DNA from: Blautia sp. | Lineage (GTDB): Bacteria > Bacillota > Clostridia > Lachnospirales > Lachnospiraceae | Direction: 5' to 3' | Length of the DNA: 6,158 bases | NCBI GenBank assembly: GCA_017515945.1 | Contig: JAFWDX010000022.1 | Location: forward strand, 1-6,158 | Shown here: positions 1 to 6,135 of the stretch, in pieces | How positions within the stretch are numbered: the first letter of the stretch is position 1 | Layout of the letters: the number at the start of each line of letters is the position of its first letter | Position numbers and translations under genes: made by a program | Notes under the pieces: generated by a model | The model's input: only the letters and a program-made list of their open reading frames with translations | The model's database searches: none | What the model was told of the DNA's origin: nothing

Positions 1-35
1 AATACTAACAGTAATCCGTCTAACCTAATTTTGGA

Positions 36-41
36 AGGGAG
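36..41 (+). promoter_or_regulatory. Ribosome binding site for the secreted protein gene
   Basis: The purine-rich stretch GGAAGGGAGAG contains AGGGAG about 10 bases before ATG 52. It favours ATG 52 over the upstream in-frame TTG at 31, which lies inside or before this site and has no Shine-Dalgarno of its own. The protein from ATG 52 also begins with a clean signal peptide. No promoter can be recognised in the 30 bases further upstream. Confidence 0.6.
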
Positions 42-51
42 AGCAGCAGGA

Positions 52-1872
52 ATGAGAAATAAAGGTCTTGCAGGGCGTTGCGCGGCTGTGATACTCAGTG
101 CGGCGATGTGGATGTCGGGGGCCGGAGCAGCGGGTGTCATGGCCGGGGAAGCCGATTATGACATCTTTGTGTCCGGTGAAACTATGAAGACGGAAACTTT
201 TGATCAGGGCTCCGCGTTAACGGAAGAGTTTTCCGAAACAGATGAACAGGAAATACAGGCAGAGGAGGACTTCCTGCCGGATGTACAGGAGGCTGATCCG
301 GAGGAAACACCAGCTGAAGTGTCCCAGAAAGCAATGGCTGAAAATCCGGAAGAGGAGGGATCCGAAGCGGCAGCTGTGGTCTCTGCTCCTGAGACCGTAG
401 ATCCTGTAGCAGAGTTCAGCGGGAGTGAGTCCGTAGGAGATGCTCTTTTTACAGGAGGCGATGAGGCAGCTGATTTTGTCGGAGAAGAATCAGCCACTGC
501 AACTCCTGCGGCCGGAGCTGTGGAAGTGAAAGCAGGCGATTATGTCCTGATGAACATTCCTTATGCAAAGTTTTATGAAGCGGAGATCGGCCAGGCGAAT
601 GCGGTGGATGCCGTTTCCTCCTCCACGCTGAATAAGCCGCGCACAGGAGGGCTGGTAGGCGGCTCTTATCATGTGGATCCGGCCGGCACGGACATCAGCG
701 GCGTGATCTATCCTGTTATGGTGGAAGATCCTGCTGCTCTCGATGGTTATACTCAGGTTACAGATGAGAGCAGTGTGACGATCACAGTGACGAACAGAGG
801 ACAGGAAGCCACGACGACGTACACAGGAAGCGAAGCACTGTTTGAAAGTCCGGACTATTCTTATTATGTTTTGAGCGAGTCTCCGGTCCGCTACAAAGTC
901 ATGCATGCCGACGGGTCTTTTGATGCGGTAAACGGCGAAGTAAAGACTGTGGAGGGCGTCACCGGAGAGGTTACAGTTGGTGCCCATCACGCGGATGTGG
1001 AGATCGCCCTGACCGGTACGACAGGGATTGAGACCGGAGCCCGTGTTTCCGGTATTGTTCTGACGACAGAGGACGGCGGCAAATATGCCCTTCGTCACAT
1101 TGCCAACATCTGGCGCGGGACAGAGATCGGCTGGAACTTAAGCGATATGGATCTGGGCGGAAAGACCATTACCAATATCCGCTATTATACCCTCACGGAT
1201 GTCATTGATTATCCGGTATCTCTTTCAATCAGCAAGGCTGCATATGTGCTGATGAACATTCCTTATGCGAAATTTTATGAGGCGGAGATCGGTCAGGCAG
1301 ATGCCGTGGACGCCGTTTCTTCTTCCACTCTCAACAAGCCCCGCACCGGCGGCCTGGCAGGCGGCTCCTATCATGTGGATCCGACTGGTACAGATATCAG
1401 CAGTGTGATCTATCCGGTCATGGTAAAAGACGTTGCCATGCTGGCAAACTATAAGCAGGTAACGGATGAGGACAGCGTGACCATTACGGTCACGAACAGA
1501 GGCCAGGAGGCCACGACAACATATACGGGAAGTGAAGCCCTTTTCGAAAGCCCGGATTATTCCTATTATCTGCTTGCCGAAAAGCCTGCCCGCTTTAAAG
1601 TCCTGAACGAGGACGGCACCTTCAGTGCAGTCGGCGGACGTGCAGCTACGGTGGAGGGCGTCACTGGTACCGTGAAGGTAGGCGCACGCCACGCGGATAT
1701 TGAGATCGCGCTGACCGGTACGGAAGGTATTGCTCAGGGAGATCAGGTTTCCGGTATTATCGTAACGACAAATGACGGCGTGATCTATCCTCTGCGTCAT
1801 ATTGCAAAATCTGGCGCGCGACGGAGATCGGCTGGAATGAAAGTGATTTTGCGATTCAGGGAAAGACCATAA
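52..1872 (+). CDS. Secreted protein with two tandem Tp47-like domains, truncated by frameshift
   Basis: From ATG 52 this encodes 606 residues. Residues 1-31 form a signal peptide: MRNK basic start, hydrophobic core, likely cleavage after GVMA. Residues about 32-160 are an acidic, Glu/Ala/Ser/Pro-rich linker without predicted fold. Two copies of a 234-residue domain follow (164-397, and 398 onward), each starting YVLMNIPYAKFYEAEIGQ and carrying VDAVSSSTLNKPRTGG, GGSYHVDP, TVTNRGQEATTTYTG and SPDYSYY. From memory these match clostridial proteins annotated as 'penicillin-binding Tp47 domain' proteins. Treponema Tp47 is a penicillin-binding lipoprotein, but enzymatic activity here is not shown. 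There is no lipobox cysteine at the cleavage site and no LPXTG. The last 20 residues (from SGARRR) are out of frame: the first copy shows that LRHIANIWR..TEIGW should continue there. The true product is probably about 864 residues, ending at 2645. The domain assignment is fairly firm and the function unknown. Confidence 0.82.
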   Translation: MRNKGLAGRCAAVILSAAMWMSGAGAAGVMAGEADYDIFVSGETMKTETFDQGSALTEEFSETDEQEIQAEEDFLPDVQEADPEETPAEVSQKAMAENPEEEGSEAAAVVSAPETVDPVAEFSGSESVGDALFTGGDEAADFVGEESATATPAAGAVEVKAGDYVLMNIPYAKFYEAEIGQANAVDAVSSSTLNKPRTGGLVGGSYHVDPAGTDISGVIYPVMVEDPAALDGYTQVTDESSVTITVTNRGQEATTTYTGSEALFESPDYSYYVLSESPVRYKVMHADGSFDAVNGEVKTVEGVTGEVTVGAHHADVEIALTGTTGIETGARVSGIVLTTEDGGKYALRHIANIWRGTEIGWNLSDMDLGGKTITNIRYYTLTDVIDYPVSLSISKAAYVLMNIPYAKFYEAEIGQADAVDAVSSSTLNKPRTGGLAGGSYHVDPTGTDISSVIYPVMVKDVAMLANYKQVTDEDSVTITVTNRGQEATTTYTGSEALFESPDYSYYLLAEKPARFKVLNEDGTFSAVGGRAATVEGVTGTVKVGARHADIEIALTGTEGIAQGDQVSGIIVTTNDGVIYPLRHIAKSGARRRSAGMKVILRFRERP

Positions 1873-1944
1873 CCAACATCCGTTATATTACACGCAGTGC
1901 CGTCATCGATTACCCGACACAGATCTGTGTACATAAACTGGAAA
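541..1944 (+). repeat. Tandem duplication of a 702-bp Tp47-like domain module
   Basis: Copy 1 spans 541-1242 and copy 2 spans 1243 to about 1944. Matching landmarks are YVLMNIPY at 541 and 1243, and VIDYP at 1201 and 1902. The period is therefore exactly 702 bases until the single-base loss near 1808. Many differences between the copies are at third codon positions, for example across the TVTNRGQEATTTYTGSEALF segment, where the protein is identical. This suggests an old duplication kept under protein-level selection rather than a fresh copy. Confidence 0.9.
1806..1809 (+). other. Frameshift site: one-base loss in an A-run
   Basis: Copy 1 reads gcc aac atc tgg (A-N-I-W) at its equivalent point. 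Copy 2 reads GCAAAATCTGG, one base shorter. Inserting one base (an A or a C) in the run restores A-K/N-I-W-R-A-T-E-I-G-W and opens the frame to 2645. Without it the ribosome stops at 1872. A lysine tRNA on AAA 1807-1809 could in principle slip back one base along AAAA, but this is not a classic heptameric slippery site and no downstream pseudoknot was recognised. Confidence 0.88.
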
Positions 1945-1946
1945 AG

Positions 1947-2645
1947 GTGGAAGCGGTCGAGGCGACATACGAAGCTGCAGGCAATATCGAATATTATCGC
2001 TGCACATCCTGCGGAAAGATCTTTGCGGATGCAAATGCCGCAGAGGAGCTCACGGCGGAAGCGGTTGTCGTTCCCATGCTGGTAAAAGCTCCTGAAAAGG
2101 TGGCGAACCTTTCCACCACGGTATATGTTAAGAGAAAGCAGATCAGAGTTTCCTTTGATCAGGCTGCTGAGGCGCAGGAGTATCAGATCATTTACCGCAA
2201 AGCCGGTGATGAAAAATGGACCCGCGTAAAGATCGGCAGCCAGACCACATATACTTTGGACAATATGGAAGAAAATTCTCTGTACCTGATCCGCGTACGC
2301 GGTGTAAAGACAGTGGATGGAAAGAAGTACTATGGTCCTTACTCTTCTGTAAGCCGCCGGTGGACAGATACTCCAGCTGTCTCATTTAAAGCCAATAAGA
2401 AGAGCGCAACACTTACTCTCGGCCCGGTTGATAATGCGATCCGTTATCAGGTCCGCTATGCTCTGAGCAAGGATATGAAGGATGCGAAGATCGTATATGT
2501 GAATGGCAATAAGTCCTCATACAAACTCAAAGGGCTGGAAAGCGGGACCAGATATTATATCCGCGTGCGTGCTTATGTATCCGGTCCGGATGGAAAGAAG
2601 TATAATGGGGCGCTGACCTCTGTCAGGAGCATAAAAACAAGATAA
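1947..2645 (+). CDS. C-terminal fragment: CxxC segment and two fibronectin III-like domains
   Basis: The coordinates start at the first possible start codon (GTG 1947), but homology to the upstream gene runs in this frame from 1809. The GTG has no properly spaced Shine-Dalgarno, so this is best read as the detached end of the gene that begins at 52. Residues 1-45 hold a short segment with RCTSCGKIFADANAAEE, whose single CxxC resembles small zinc-ribbon-like inserts seen in clostridial surface proteins. Two fibronectin type III-like beta-sandwich domains follow, at about 2088-2370 and 2376-2642. Both show the family pattern YxxxYR or YQVRY in the middle and YxIRVR...GKKYxG near the end, so they look like duplicates of each other. 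No sorting signal or C-terminal membrane segment is present; the protein ends VRSIKTR. These domains usually act as spacers or binding modules outside the cell. Confidence 0.7.
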   Translation: MEAVEATYEAAGNIEYYRCTSCGKIFADANAAEELTAEAVVVPMLVKAPEKVANLSTTVYVKRKQIRVSFDQAAEAQEYQIIYRKAGDEKWTRVKIGSQTTYTLDNMEENSLYLIRVRGVKTVDGKKYYGPYSSVSRRWTDTPAVSFKANKKSATLTLGPVDNAIRYQVRYALSKDMKDAKIVYVNGNKSSYKLKGLESGTRYYIRVRAYVSGPDGKKYNGALTSVRSIKTR

Positions 2646-2652
2646 GAGAGTG

Positions 2653-2767
2653 ATGGGGTCTGGCCCCCGGAACAAAGAATAAACAGAGGGTGAACAAATC
2701 ATGAACTGGAACAGTTCATGATTTGTTCACTTTCTGTTTACTCTTTGTTCCGGGGGCCAGACCTCAT
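2653..2767. repeat. Long near-perfect inverted repeat (about 55-bp arms, 3-base loop)
   Basis: Arms 2657-2708 and 2712-2763 are complementary with one A/C mismatch (2679/2741) and two G-T pairs (2688-2689 with 2731-2732), around the loop GAA at 2709-2711. Pairing extends weakly to 2653 and 2767. The outer ends are G/C-rich (GGTCTGGCCCCCGGAAC), and each can itself fold as a small GGGG/CCCC hairpin, like two inverted REP units (a REPIN-like layout). No T-run follows the stem, so it is not a standard intrinsic terminator, although such a stem just after a stop codon could still end or protect the upstream transcript. The sequence ATAAGA occurs on both sides (2642-2647 and 2766-2771), a possible target-site duplication from a small non-autonomous element. 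Confidence 0.85.
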
Positions 2768-2786
2768 AAGAACTCCGCATAAAAGC

Positions 2787-2815
2787 TTGACTTATATATG
2801 AACACATGTTAATAT
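2787..2815 (+). promoter_or_regulatory. Candidate sigma-A promoter for the ABC operon
   Basis: TTGACT at 2787-2792 matches five of six bases of the -35 consensus. A 17-base spacer separates it from TAATAT at 2810-2815, which matches the -10 consensus at four of six. The surrounding DNA is AT-rich, unlike the flanking genes. Transcription from here would leave an untranslated leader of about 310 bases that includes the 39-bp repeats. Confidence 0.5.
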
Positions 2816-2820
2816 GTTCA
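2799..2820. promoter_or_regulatory. Candidate operator palindrome overlapping the -10 element
   Basis: TGAACA at 2799-2804 and TGTTCA at 2815-2820 are perfect inverted half-sites 10 bases apart. Two further inner pairs also match (2806/2813 and 2807/2812), giving eight of eleven pairs. The position over the -10 region is what a dimeric repressor of the MarR or TetR type would use. No regulator gene is in the window, so this is inference. Confidence 0.35.
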
Positions 2821-3041
2821 ATGGTTAGAAATAACTAATAAATGTAGCAGATAACATATTATCATTCTTACAACACAAATGACGATTTCTATGCTGTACC
2901 AGATGTTGCGCCAGAGGGAGCAGCAAACGGAGACCCGTTTCCTGAGTGGTCGGACGAAGAAACACACGAAGACCTGTTTCCTGAGTGGTCGGACGAAGAA
3001 GCACACGGATACCCGTTTCCTGAGTGGTCGGACGAAGAAGT

Positions 3042-3064
3042 ACACACAGAACCGTCCCGTGTGT
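3042..3064. repeat. Small hairpin, REP-like (ACACAC...GTGTGT)
   Basis: ACACAC at 3042-3047 pairs perfectly with GTGTGT at 3059-3064 around the loop AGAACCGTCCC. From memory, ACAGAACCGTCCC(C)TGTG and its complement resemble short palindromic repeats scattered through clostridial genomes. The 13-base core ACAGAACCGTCCC recurs 39 bases downstream. Confidence 0.55.
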
Positions 3065-3082
3065 GGTCAGTCAAAGAAGCAC

Positions 3083-3103
3083 ATACAGAACCGTCCCCTG
3101 TGT
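3083..3103. repeat. Second REP-like hairpin with the same core
   Basis: ATACAG at 3083-3088 pairs with CTGTGT at 3098-3103 (one T-G pair) around the loop AACCGTCCC. The core ACAGAACCGTCCC at 3085-3097 is identical to that at 3046-3058. The hairpin lies about 20 bases before the ribosome binding site of the ABC ATPase gene and could affect mRNA stability or translation there. Confidence 0.5.
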
Positions 3104-3132
3104 TGTAGTGTTTGTAACAGTGAGGAGAAGCC

Positions 3133-3834
3133 ATGAATATTATCGAATTTCAGGATGTTTCACGGGTGTACAAAAACGGAGAGCATGAACAGAGCGCACT
3201 GGATCATGTGGATCTGACGCTGGAGGAGGGCAGATTCATCGTTGTCCTGGGACCAAGCGGGGCTGGAAAGAGCACGCTGCTCAATCTTCTGGGAGGGCTT
3301 GATTCCCCGACTTCGGGAACAATCCGTGTGGACGGCAGAGACATATCCACGCTCACGGCCAATGAACTGGCAGATTACAGAGCGGCGACCGTGGGGTTTG
3401 TTTTTCAGTCTTATAATCTGATCCCGACCTTGACGGTGGTGGAGAATGTAGCCCTGGTCAAGGAGATCGCACCGGATCCGTTGAGTAGTCACGACATGCT
3501 CCGGGCGGTCGGACTGGAGGACCATATTCACAACTTCCCCTCGGAGCTTTCCGGCGGGGAACAGCAGCGGGTGTCCATCGCCAGGGCGCTGGCAAAAAAT
3601 CCCCGGATCCTGCTCTGCGATGAGCCGACGGGGGCCTTGGATTCGGAGACCGGCGTGATGGTTTTAAAGCTCCTGCTCTCCATGGCCAGGGACATGGGAA
3701 AGACGATCATCATCGTGACCCATAACCAGAATATCGCGAAAATGGCCGACATCGTCGTCCGGGTGCGGAGCGGTCATGTCGTTTCCTGTGAGCAGCAGGC
3801 CCATCCGCTGTCTGCAGAGGAGGTGGAATGGTAA
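3133..3834 (+). CDS. ABC transporter ATP-binding protein, MacB/LolD type
   Basis: This is the cytoplasmic ATPase subunit of an ABC exporter, 233 residues, the usual length for the MacB/LolD/FtsE-like class. All nucleotide-binding motifs are intact: Walker A GPSGAGKST (40-48), Q-loop FQSYN (91-95), signature LSGGEQQR (139-146), Walker B ILLCDEP (159-165) with catalytic Glu164, D-loop ALD (168-170) and H-loop His197. The phrase GFVFQSYNLIPTLTVVENV is typical of this class, in which ATP hydrolysis drives movement of an FtsX-type permease rather than a classical transport channel. The start is ATG 3133, with AGGAG at 3123-3127 five bases upstream. The stop at 3832-3834 directly abuts the permease start, so the two genes are surely co-transcribed and their products partners. 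Relatives in Gram-positive bacteria export peptides, antimicrobials or lipids; the substrate here is unknown. Confidence 0.95.
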   Translation: MNIIEFQDVSRVYKNGEHEQSALDHVDLTLEEGRFIVVLGPSGAGKSTLLNLLGGLDSPTSGTIRVDGRDISTLTANELADYRAATVGFVFQSYNLIPTLTVVENVALVKEIAPDPLSSHDMLRAVGLEDHIHNFPSELSGGEQQRVSIARALAKNPRILLCDEPTGALDSETGVMVLKLLLSMARDMGKTIIIVTHNQNIAKMADIVVRVRSGHVVSCEQQAHPLSAEEVEW

Positions 3835-6132
3835 ATGCTCTTCAGAAAGCTTTTGCGTACCTGCGGGCGTTATAAGGGGCAGTTTATCTCCATGATCGTC
3901 ATGATCAGCCTGGGGATCGGCGTTTTCATCGGTTTTAACATGGAATGGTACAGCCTGGAAAAGGATCTTGATTTTGCCATGGAGGCGTCGGGCTTTGCGG
4001 ATTATCGTGTCTATTCAGAGGAAGGATTCTCAGCAGATGATCTGGAGGCCGTGAAAGGGCTGGAAGGAATCCGCGACGTGACCCGCTATCTTACCGTAAA
4101 TACCTCCGTGAAGGACAGCGACGATGTAGTGGCGCTGGCCGTCAGTGAGAATATAAATGTGTCCGGCCTGTATCTGGTGGAAGGAGAACCCTATGATGCC
4201 GAAAGCAAAGATGGTTTCTGGCTTTCCGACCAGTATGCGGAAAAAAACGGGATCCATGTGGGCGATGAGCTGACGCTGACATATAAAATGCTGACGGTCA
4301 CCGGTACAGTCAGGGGACTGATCAAAGCCTCGGAATTCCTGATCTGCGTACCGGATGAGACCCAGCTGATGCCGGATTATCATACATACGGGTTTGCTTA
4401 TATGTCGCCGGTCATGCTGCAGGAGATCATTCCGGCTATCTTCCGGAATTTTATTGGAGACAATCTGTACTATCAGATCAATGTCCACACGGATATGGAT
4501 AAAAAGGAATTTGTGGAGGCAGCGGAAAAAGCGCTGGGGAAAACGCTGCTGGTGCTTTCCAGAGATGAGACGGTTTCTTATTCCGGGTCCATGGGAGAGG
4601 TGGAGGAAGGCAAGACCATGGGCAGTGTGCTGCCGGTCCTTTTCCTGGCGATCGCCGTACTCACCATGGTCACGACCATGCACCGGATCACGGCCAGCGA
4701 AAAAACGCAGATCGGCACACTTAAGGCCCTGGGCTTTAAAGACAGCCGGATCCTGCGGCATTACAGTTCCTATGCGCTGCTGATCGGCCTGGCGGGAAGC
4801 GTCCTGGGGTTGGGTATTGGATGGCTCCTGGGATGGTATATCATGAATCCGGACGGAGCCATGGGTACATACATTGATCTGCCCAGATGGGATCTCTATA
4901 TTCCGTGGTTTTGCTGGGTGATCCTGTTGTTGATGAACATCTTTCTGGTGATCATCGGCCGGCTTTCCGTCCGTCAGATGCTGAAAGGAACAGCTGCGGA
5001 TGCTCTTCGCCCATACACGCCCAAAAAGATGACCCACCTTGCCCTCGAAGAGACAAAGGCCTTCAAAAAACTGGATTTCGGGACAAAATGGAACCTGCGG
5101 GACTGTTTCAGACATAAGGCACGGTCAGGGATGACTCTTTTCGGAGTCATCGGCTGTATGGTTCTGCTCGTAGGCGGACTGGGCATGAACGATACGATGA
5201 ATGCATTCATGCAGTCGTTTTATGAAGATGCCATCGGTTATGAGAACAGGGTCAATCTGGATTCGGAAAACACAGGGAACGAAGATGCCATAGAACTGGC
5301 TGAAGCGCTACAGGGAGACTGGGCATCCATGAACAGCGTGCAGCTGGACGACAAAGCCATCGGGCTGGAGGTCTATCATGTACCTCATGGCATGGTCCGC
5401 TTCCCGGATGCAGACATGGACTACATTACACTGGCAGATGACGGAGCTTATGTCTGCAGCCGGATCGCTGACGAATATGGATTGCAGACCGGAGACACGG
5501 CAGAGTTTTCCCCATATGGCAGTGACGACACATATACGGTACGGATAGCAGGTGTTACCCGATCCATGTCGGAAGGCATGATCATGAGTGACATATATGC
5601 GGATTCCATCGGCCTGGATTATAAGATCAACACCATATTTACAAATGAAACAGATATTCCTTCAGATGAACACATCCTGAATGTTCAGACGCGTAAGGCG
5701 ATCATGGATTCCTTTGATTCCTTCCTGGAACTTATGGTCGTCATGATCGTGCTGCTGGTGCTGGCTGCGGTTATCCTGAGCCTGGTGGTGCTTTATAACC
5801 TCGGGATTATGAGCTATACGGAACGGTATCGTGAAATGGCTACGCTCAAGGTCGTCGGCTTTAAGGACAGCCGGATTGCCCGTCTGCTGATCACCCAGAA
5901 TCTATGGCTGACGGTCCTGGGGATTCTCCTCGGCCTGCCGGCCGGGTACGCCACGCTGAGATATCTGCTGGACGCGCTGGCATCTGAGTACGAAATGAAG
6001 CTGGTCATCGGACCTGTGACTTATCTGGTGAGTATCCTGCTTACCTTTGGGGTGTCCTTCGTTGTAGGTCTGATGGTGGCACGGAAAAATCGTCATATTG
6101 ATATGGTGGCTGCACTGAAGACTGAGGAATAA
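3835..6132 (+). CDS. ABC transporter permease with two FtsX-type modules
   Basis: This is the membrane partner of the preceding ATPase, 765 residues, roughly two MacB-like half-permeases fused. Each half has one transmembrane helix, a large extracytoplasmic domain and three further helices. Half 1 has TM1 at about 16-35, an outer domain at about 36-260 and TM2-4 at about 264-282, 312-336 and 354-376. Half 2 has TM5 at about 434-452, an outer domain at about 455-625 and TM6-8 at about 630-656, 685-708 and 725-747. The FtsX coupling segment appears twice, as GTLKALGFKDSRI (294-306) and ATLKVVGFKDSRI (669-681). The outer domains share the MacB-type pattern of a short helix, then 'G(I/L)xxGD' and beta strands (GIHVGDELTLTY, GLQTGDTAEFSP). 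Translation starts at ATG 3835 right after the ATPase stop, with AGGAGGT at 3818-3824. The eight-helix, two-domain layout differs from BceB-type permeases, which have ten helices and one large loop. No membrane-fusion partner gene is adjacent. The substrate is unknown. Confidence 0.92.
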   Translation: MLFRKLLRTCGRYKGQFISMIVMISLGIGVFIGFNMEWYSLEKDLDFAMEASGFADYRVYSEEGFSADDLEAVKGLEGIRDVTRYLTVNTSVKDSDDVVALAVSENINVSGLYLVEGEPYDAESKDGFWLSDQYAEKNGIHVGDELTLTYKMLTVTGTVRGLIKASEFLICVPDETQLMPDYHTYGFAYMSPVMLQEIIPAIFRNFIGDNLYYQINVHTDMDKKEFVEAAEKALGKTLLVLSRDETVSYSGSMGEVEEGKTMGSVLPVLFLAIAVLTMVTTMHRITASEKTQIGTLKALGFKDSRILRHYSSYALLIGLAGSVLGLGIGWLLGWYIMNPDGAMGTYIDLPRWDLYIPWFCWVILLLMNIFLVIIGRLSVRQMLKGTAADALRPYTPKKMTHLALEETKAFKKLDFGTKWNLRDCFRHKARSGMTLFGVIGCMVLLVGGLGMNDTMNAFMQSFYEDAIGYENRVNLDSENTGNEDAIELAEALQGDWASMNSVQLDDKAIGLEVYHVPHGMVRFPDADMDYITLADDGAYVCSRIADEYGLQTGDTAEFSPYGSDDTYTVRIAGVTRSMSEGMIMSDIYADSIGLDYKINTIFTNETDIPSDEHILNVQTRKAIMDSFDSFLELMVVMIVLLVLAAVILSLVVLYNLGIMSYTERYREMATLKVVGFKDSRIARLLITQNLWLTVLGILLGLPAGYATLRYLLDALASEYEMKLVIGPVTYLVSILLTFGVSFVVGLMVARKNRHIDMVAALKTEE

Positions 6133-6135
6133 TGA

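Larger units (their letters stand above)
52..2645 (+). pseudogene. Full extent of the frameshifted Tp47/FnIII surface protein gene
   Basis: Joining the frame that ends at 1872 to the frame that ends at 2645 restores one continuous protein of about 864 residues. Its order is signal peptide, acidic linker, Tp47-like copy 1, Tp47-like copy 2, CxxC segment, FnIII-like 1 and FnIII-like 2. The only defect seen is one missing base in the AAAA run at 1806-1809. There is no other stop or indel, since copy 2 keeps the exact 702-base register of copy 1 apart from this base. Such architecture is common in secreted or surface-associated proteins of gut Firmicutes. Whether it is a real pseudogene, a phase-variable gene or a base-calling error cannot be decided from one sequence. 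Confidence 0.7.
2938..3108. repeat. Array of 39-bp tandem repeats
   Basis: Units start at 2938, 2977, 3016 and 3055, with a 15-base partial unit from 3094 and a trace of an earlier unit at 2923-2937. The first three share an invariant 24-base stretch beginning TTTCCTGAGTGGTCGG, followed by a variable part; the fourth is diverged and starts TCCCGTGTGTGG. Because 39 is a multiple of three, five of the six reading frames stay open across the first units. One + frame reads FPEWSDEE-x-H repeated, with no start codon after the stop at 2845 and a stop at 3106. Another reads FLSGRTKKHT repeated. Differences between units mostly change the amino acid, so there is no sign of protein-level selection. 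A non-coding repeat in the operon leader is the preferred reading. Confidence 0.85.
2646..3132. other. 487-bp intergenic spacer without a convincing gene
   Basis: The spacer separates the surface protein gene from the ABC operon. It contains the long inverted repeat, the candidate promoter and palindrome, and the 39-bp repeat array, listed separately. An ATG-initiated frame of 85 codons (2879-3136) runs through the array, but it has no ribosome binding site and its length comes from the repeat unit being a multiple of three. I see no tRNA, riboswitch or regulator gene here. Confidence 0.65.

Noticed and set aside
31..51. TTG start at 31 for the surface protein
   Set aside because: It overlaps the apparent Shine-Dalgarno region of ATG 52 and adds a polar MEGRAAG stretch in front of a normal signal peptide.
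490..1800. Two long open frames on the minus strand within the Tp47-like repeats (490-1098 and 1225-1800)
   Set aside because: They are antisense shadows of the duplicated domain; their similarity to each other simply mirrors the duplication, and no ribosome binding sites or known domains appear.
1804..1811. Programmed -1 ribosomal frameshift
   Set aside because: Only AAAA is available; there is no X-XXY-YYZ heptamer in the right phase and no recognised stimulatory structure, so mutation or read error is simpler.
2653..2767. Intrinsic terminator call for the long inverted repeat
   Set aside because: No T-run follows either side of the stem and the arms are far longer than typical; it may hinder transcription but is not a standard terminator.
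2938..3108. CRISPR array
   Set aside because: Units are contiguous 39-bp tandem repeats with partial variation, not constant repeats separated by unique spacers of similar size, and no cas gene is near.
2818..3134. Minus-strand frames across the 39-bp array (2818-3045 and 2889-3134)
   Set aside because: Their length comes from a repeat unit divisible by three; they show no start context and the products are simple repeats.
4030..5115. 361-codon minus-strand open frame inside the permease gene
   Set aside because: It lies antisense to a clearly recognisable FtsX-type permease, is rich in His/Gln/Arg without any domain, and has no supporting context.
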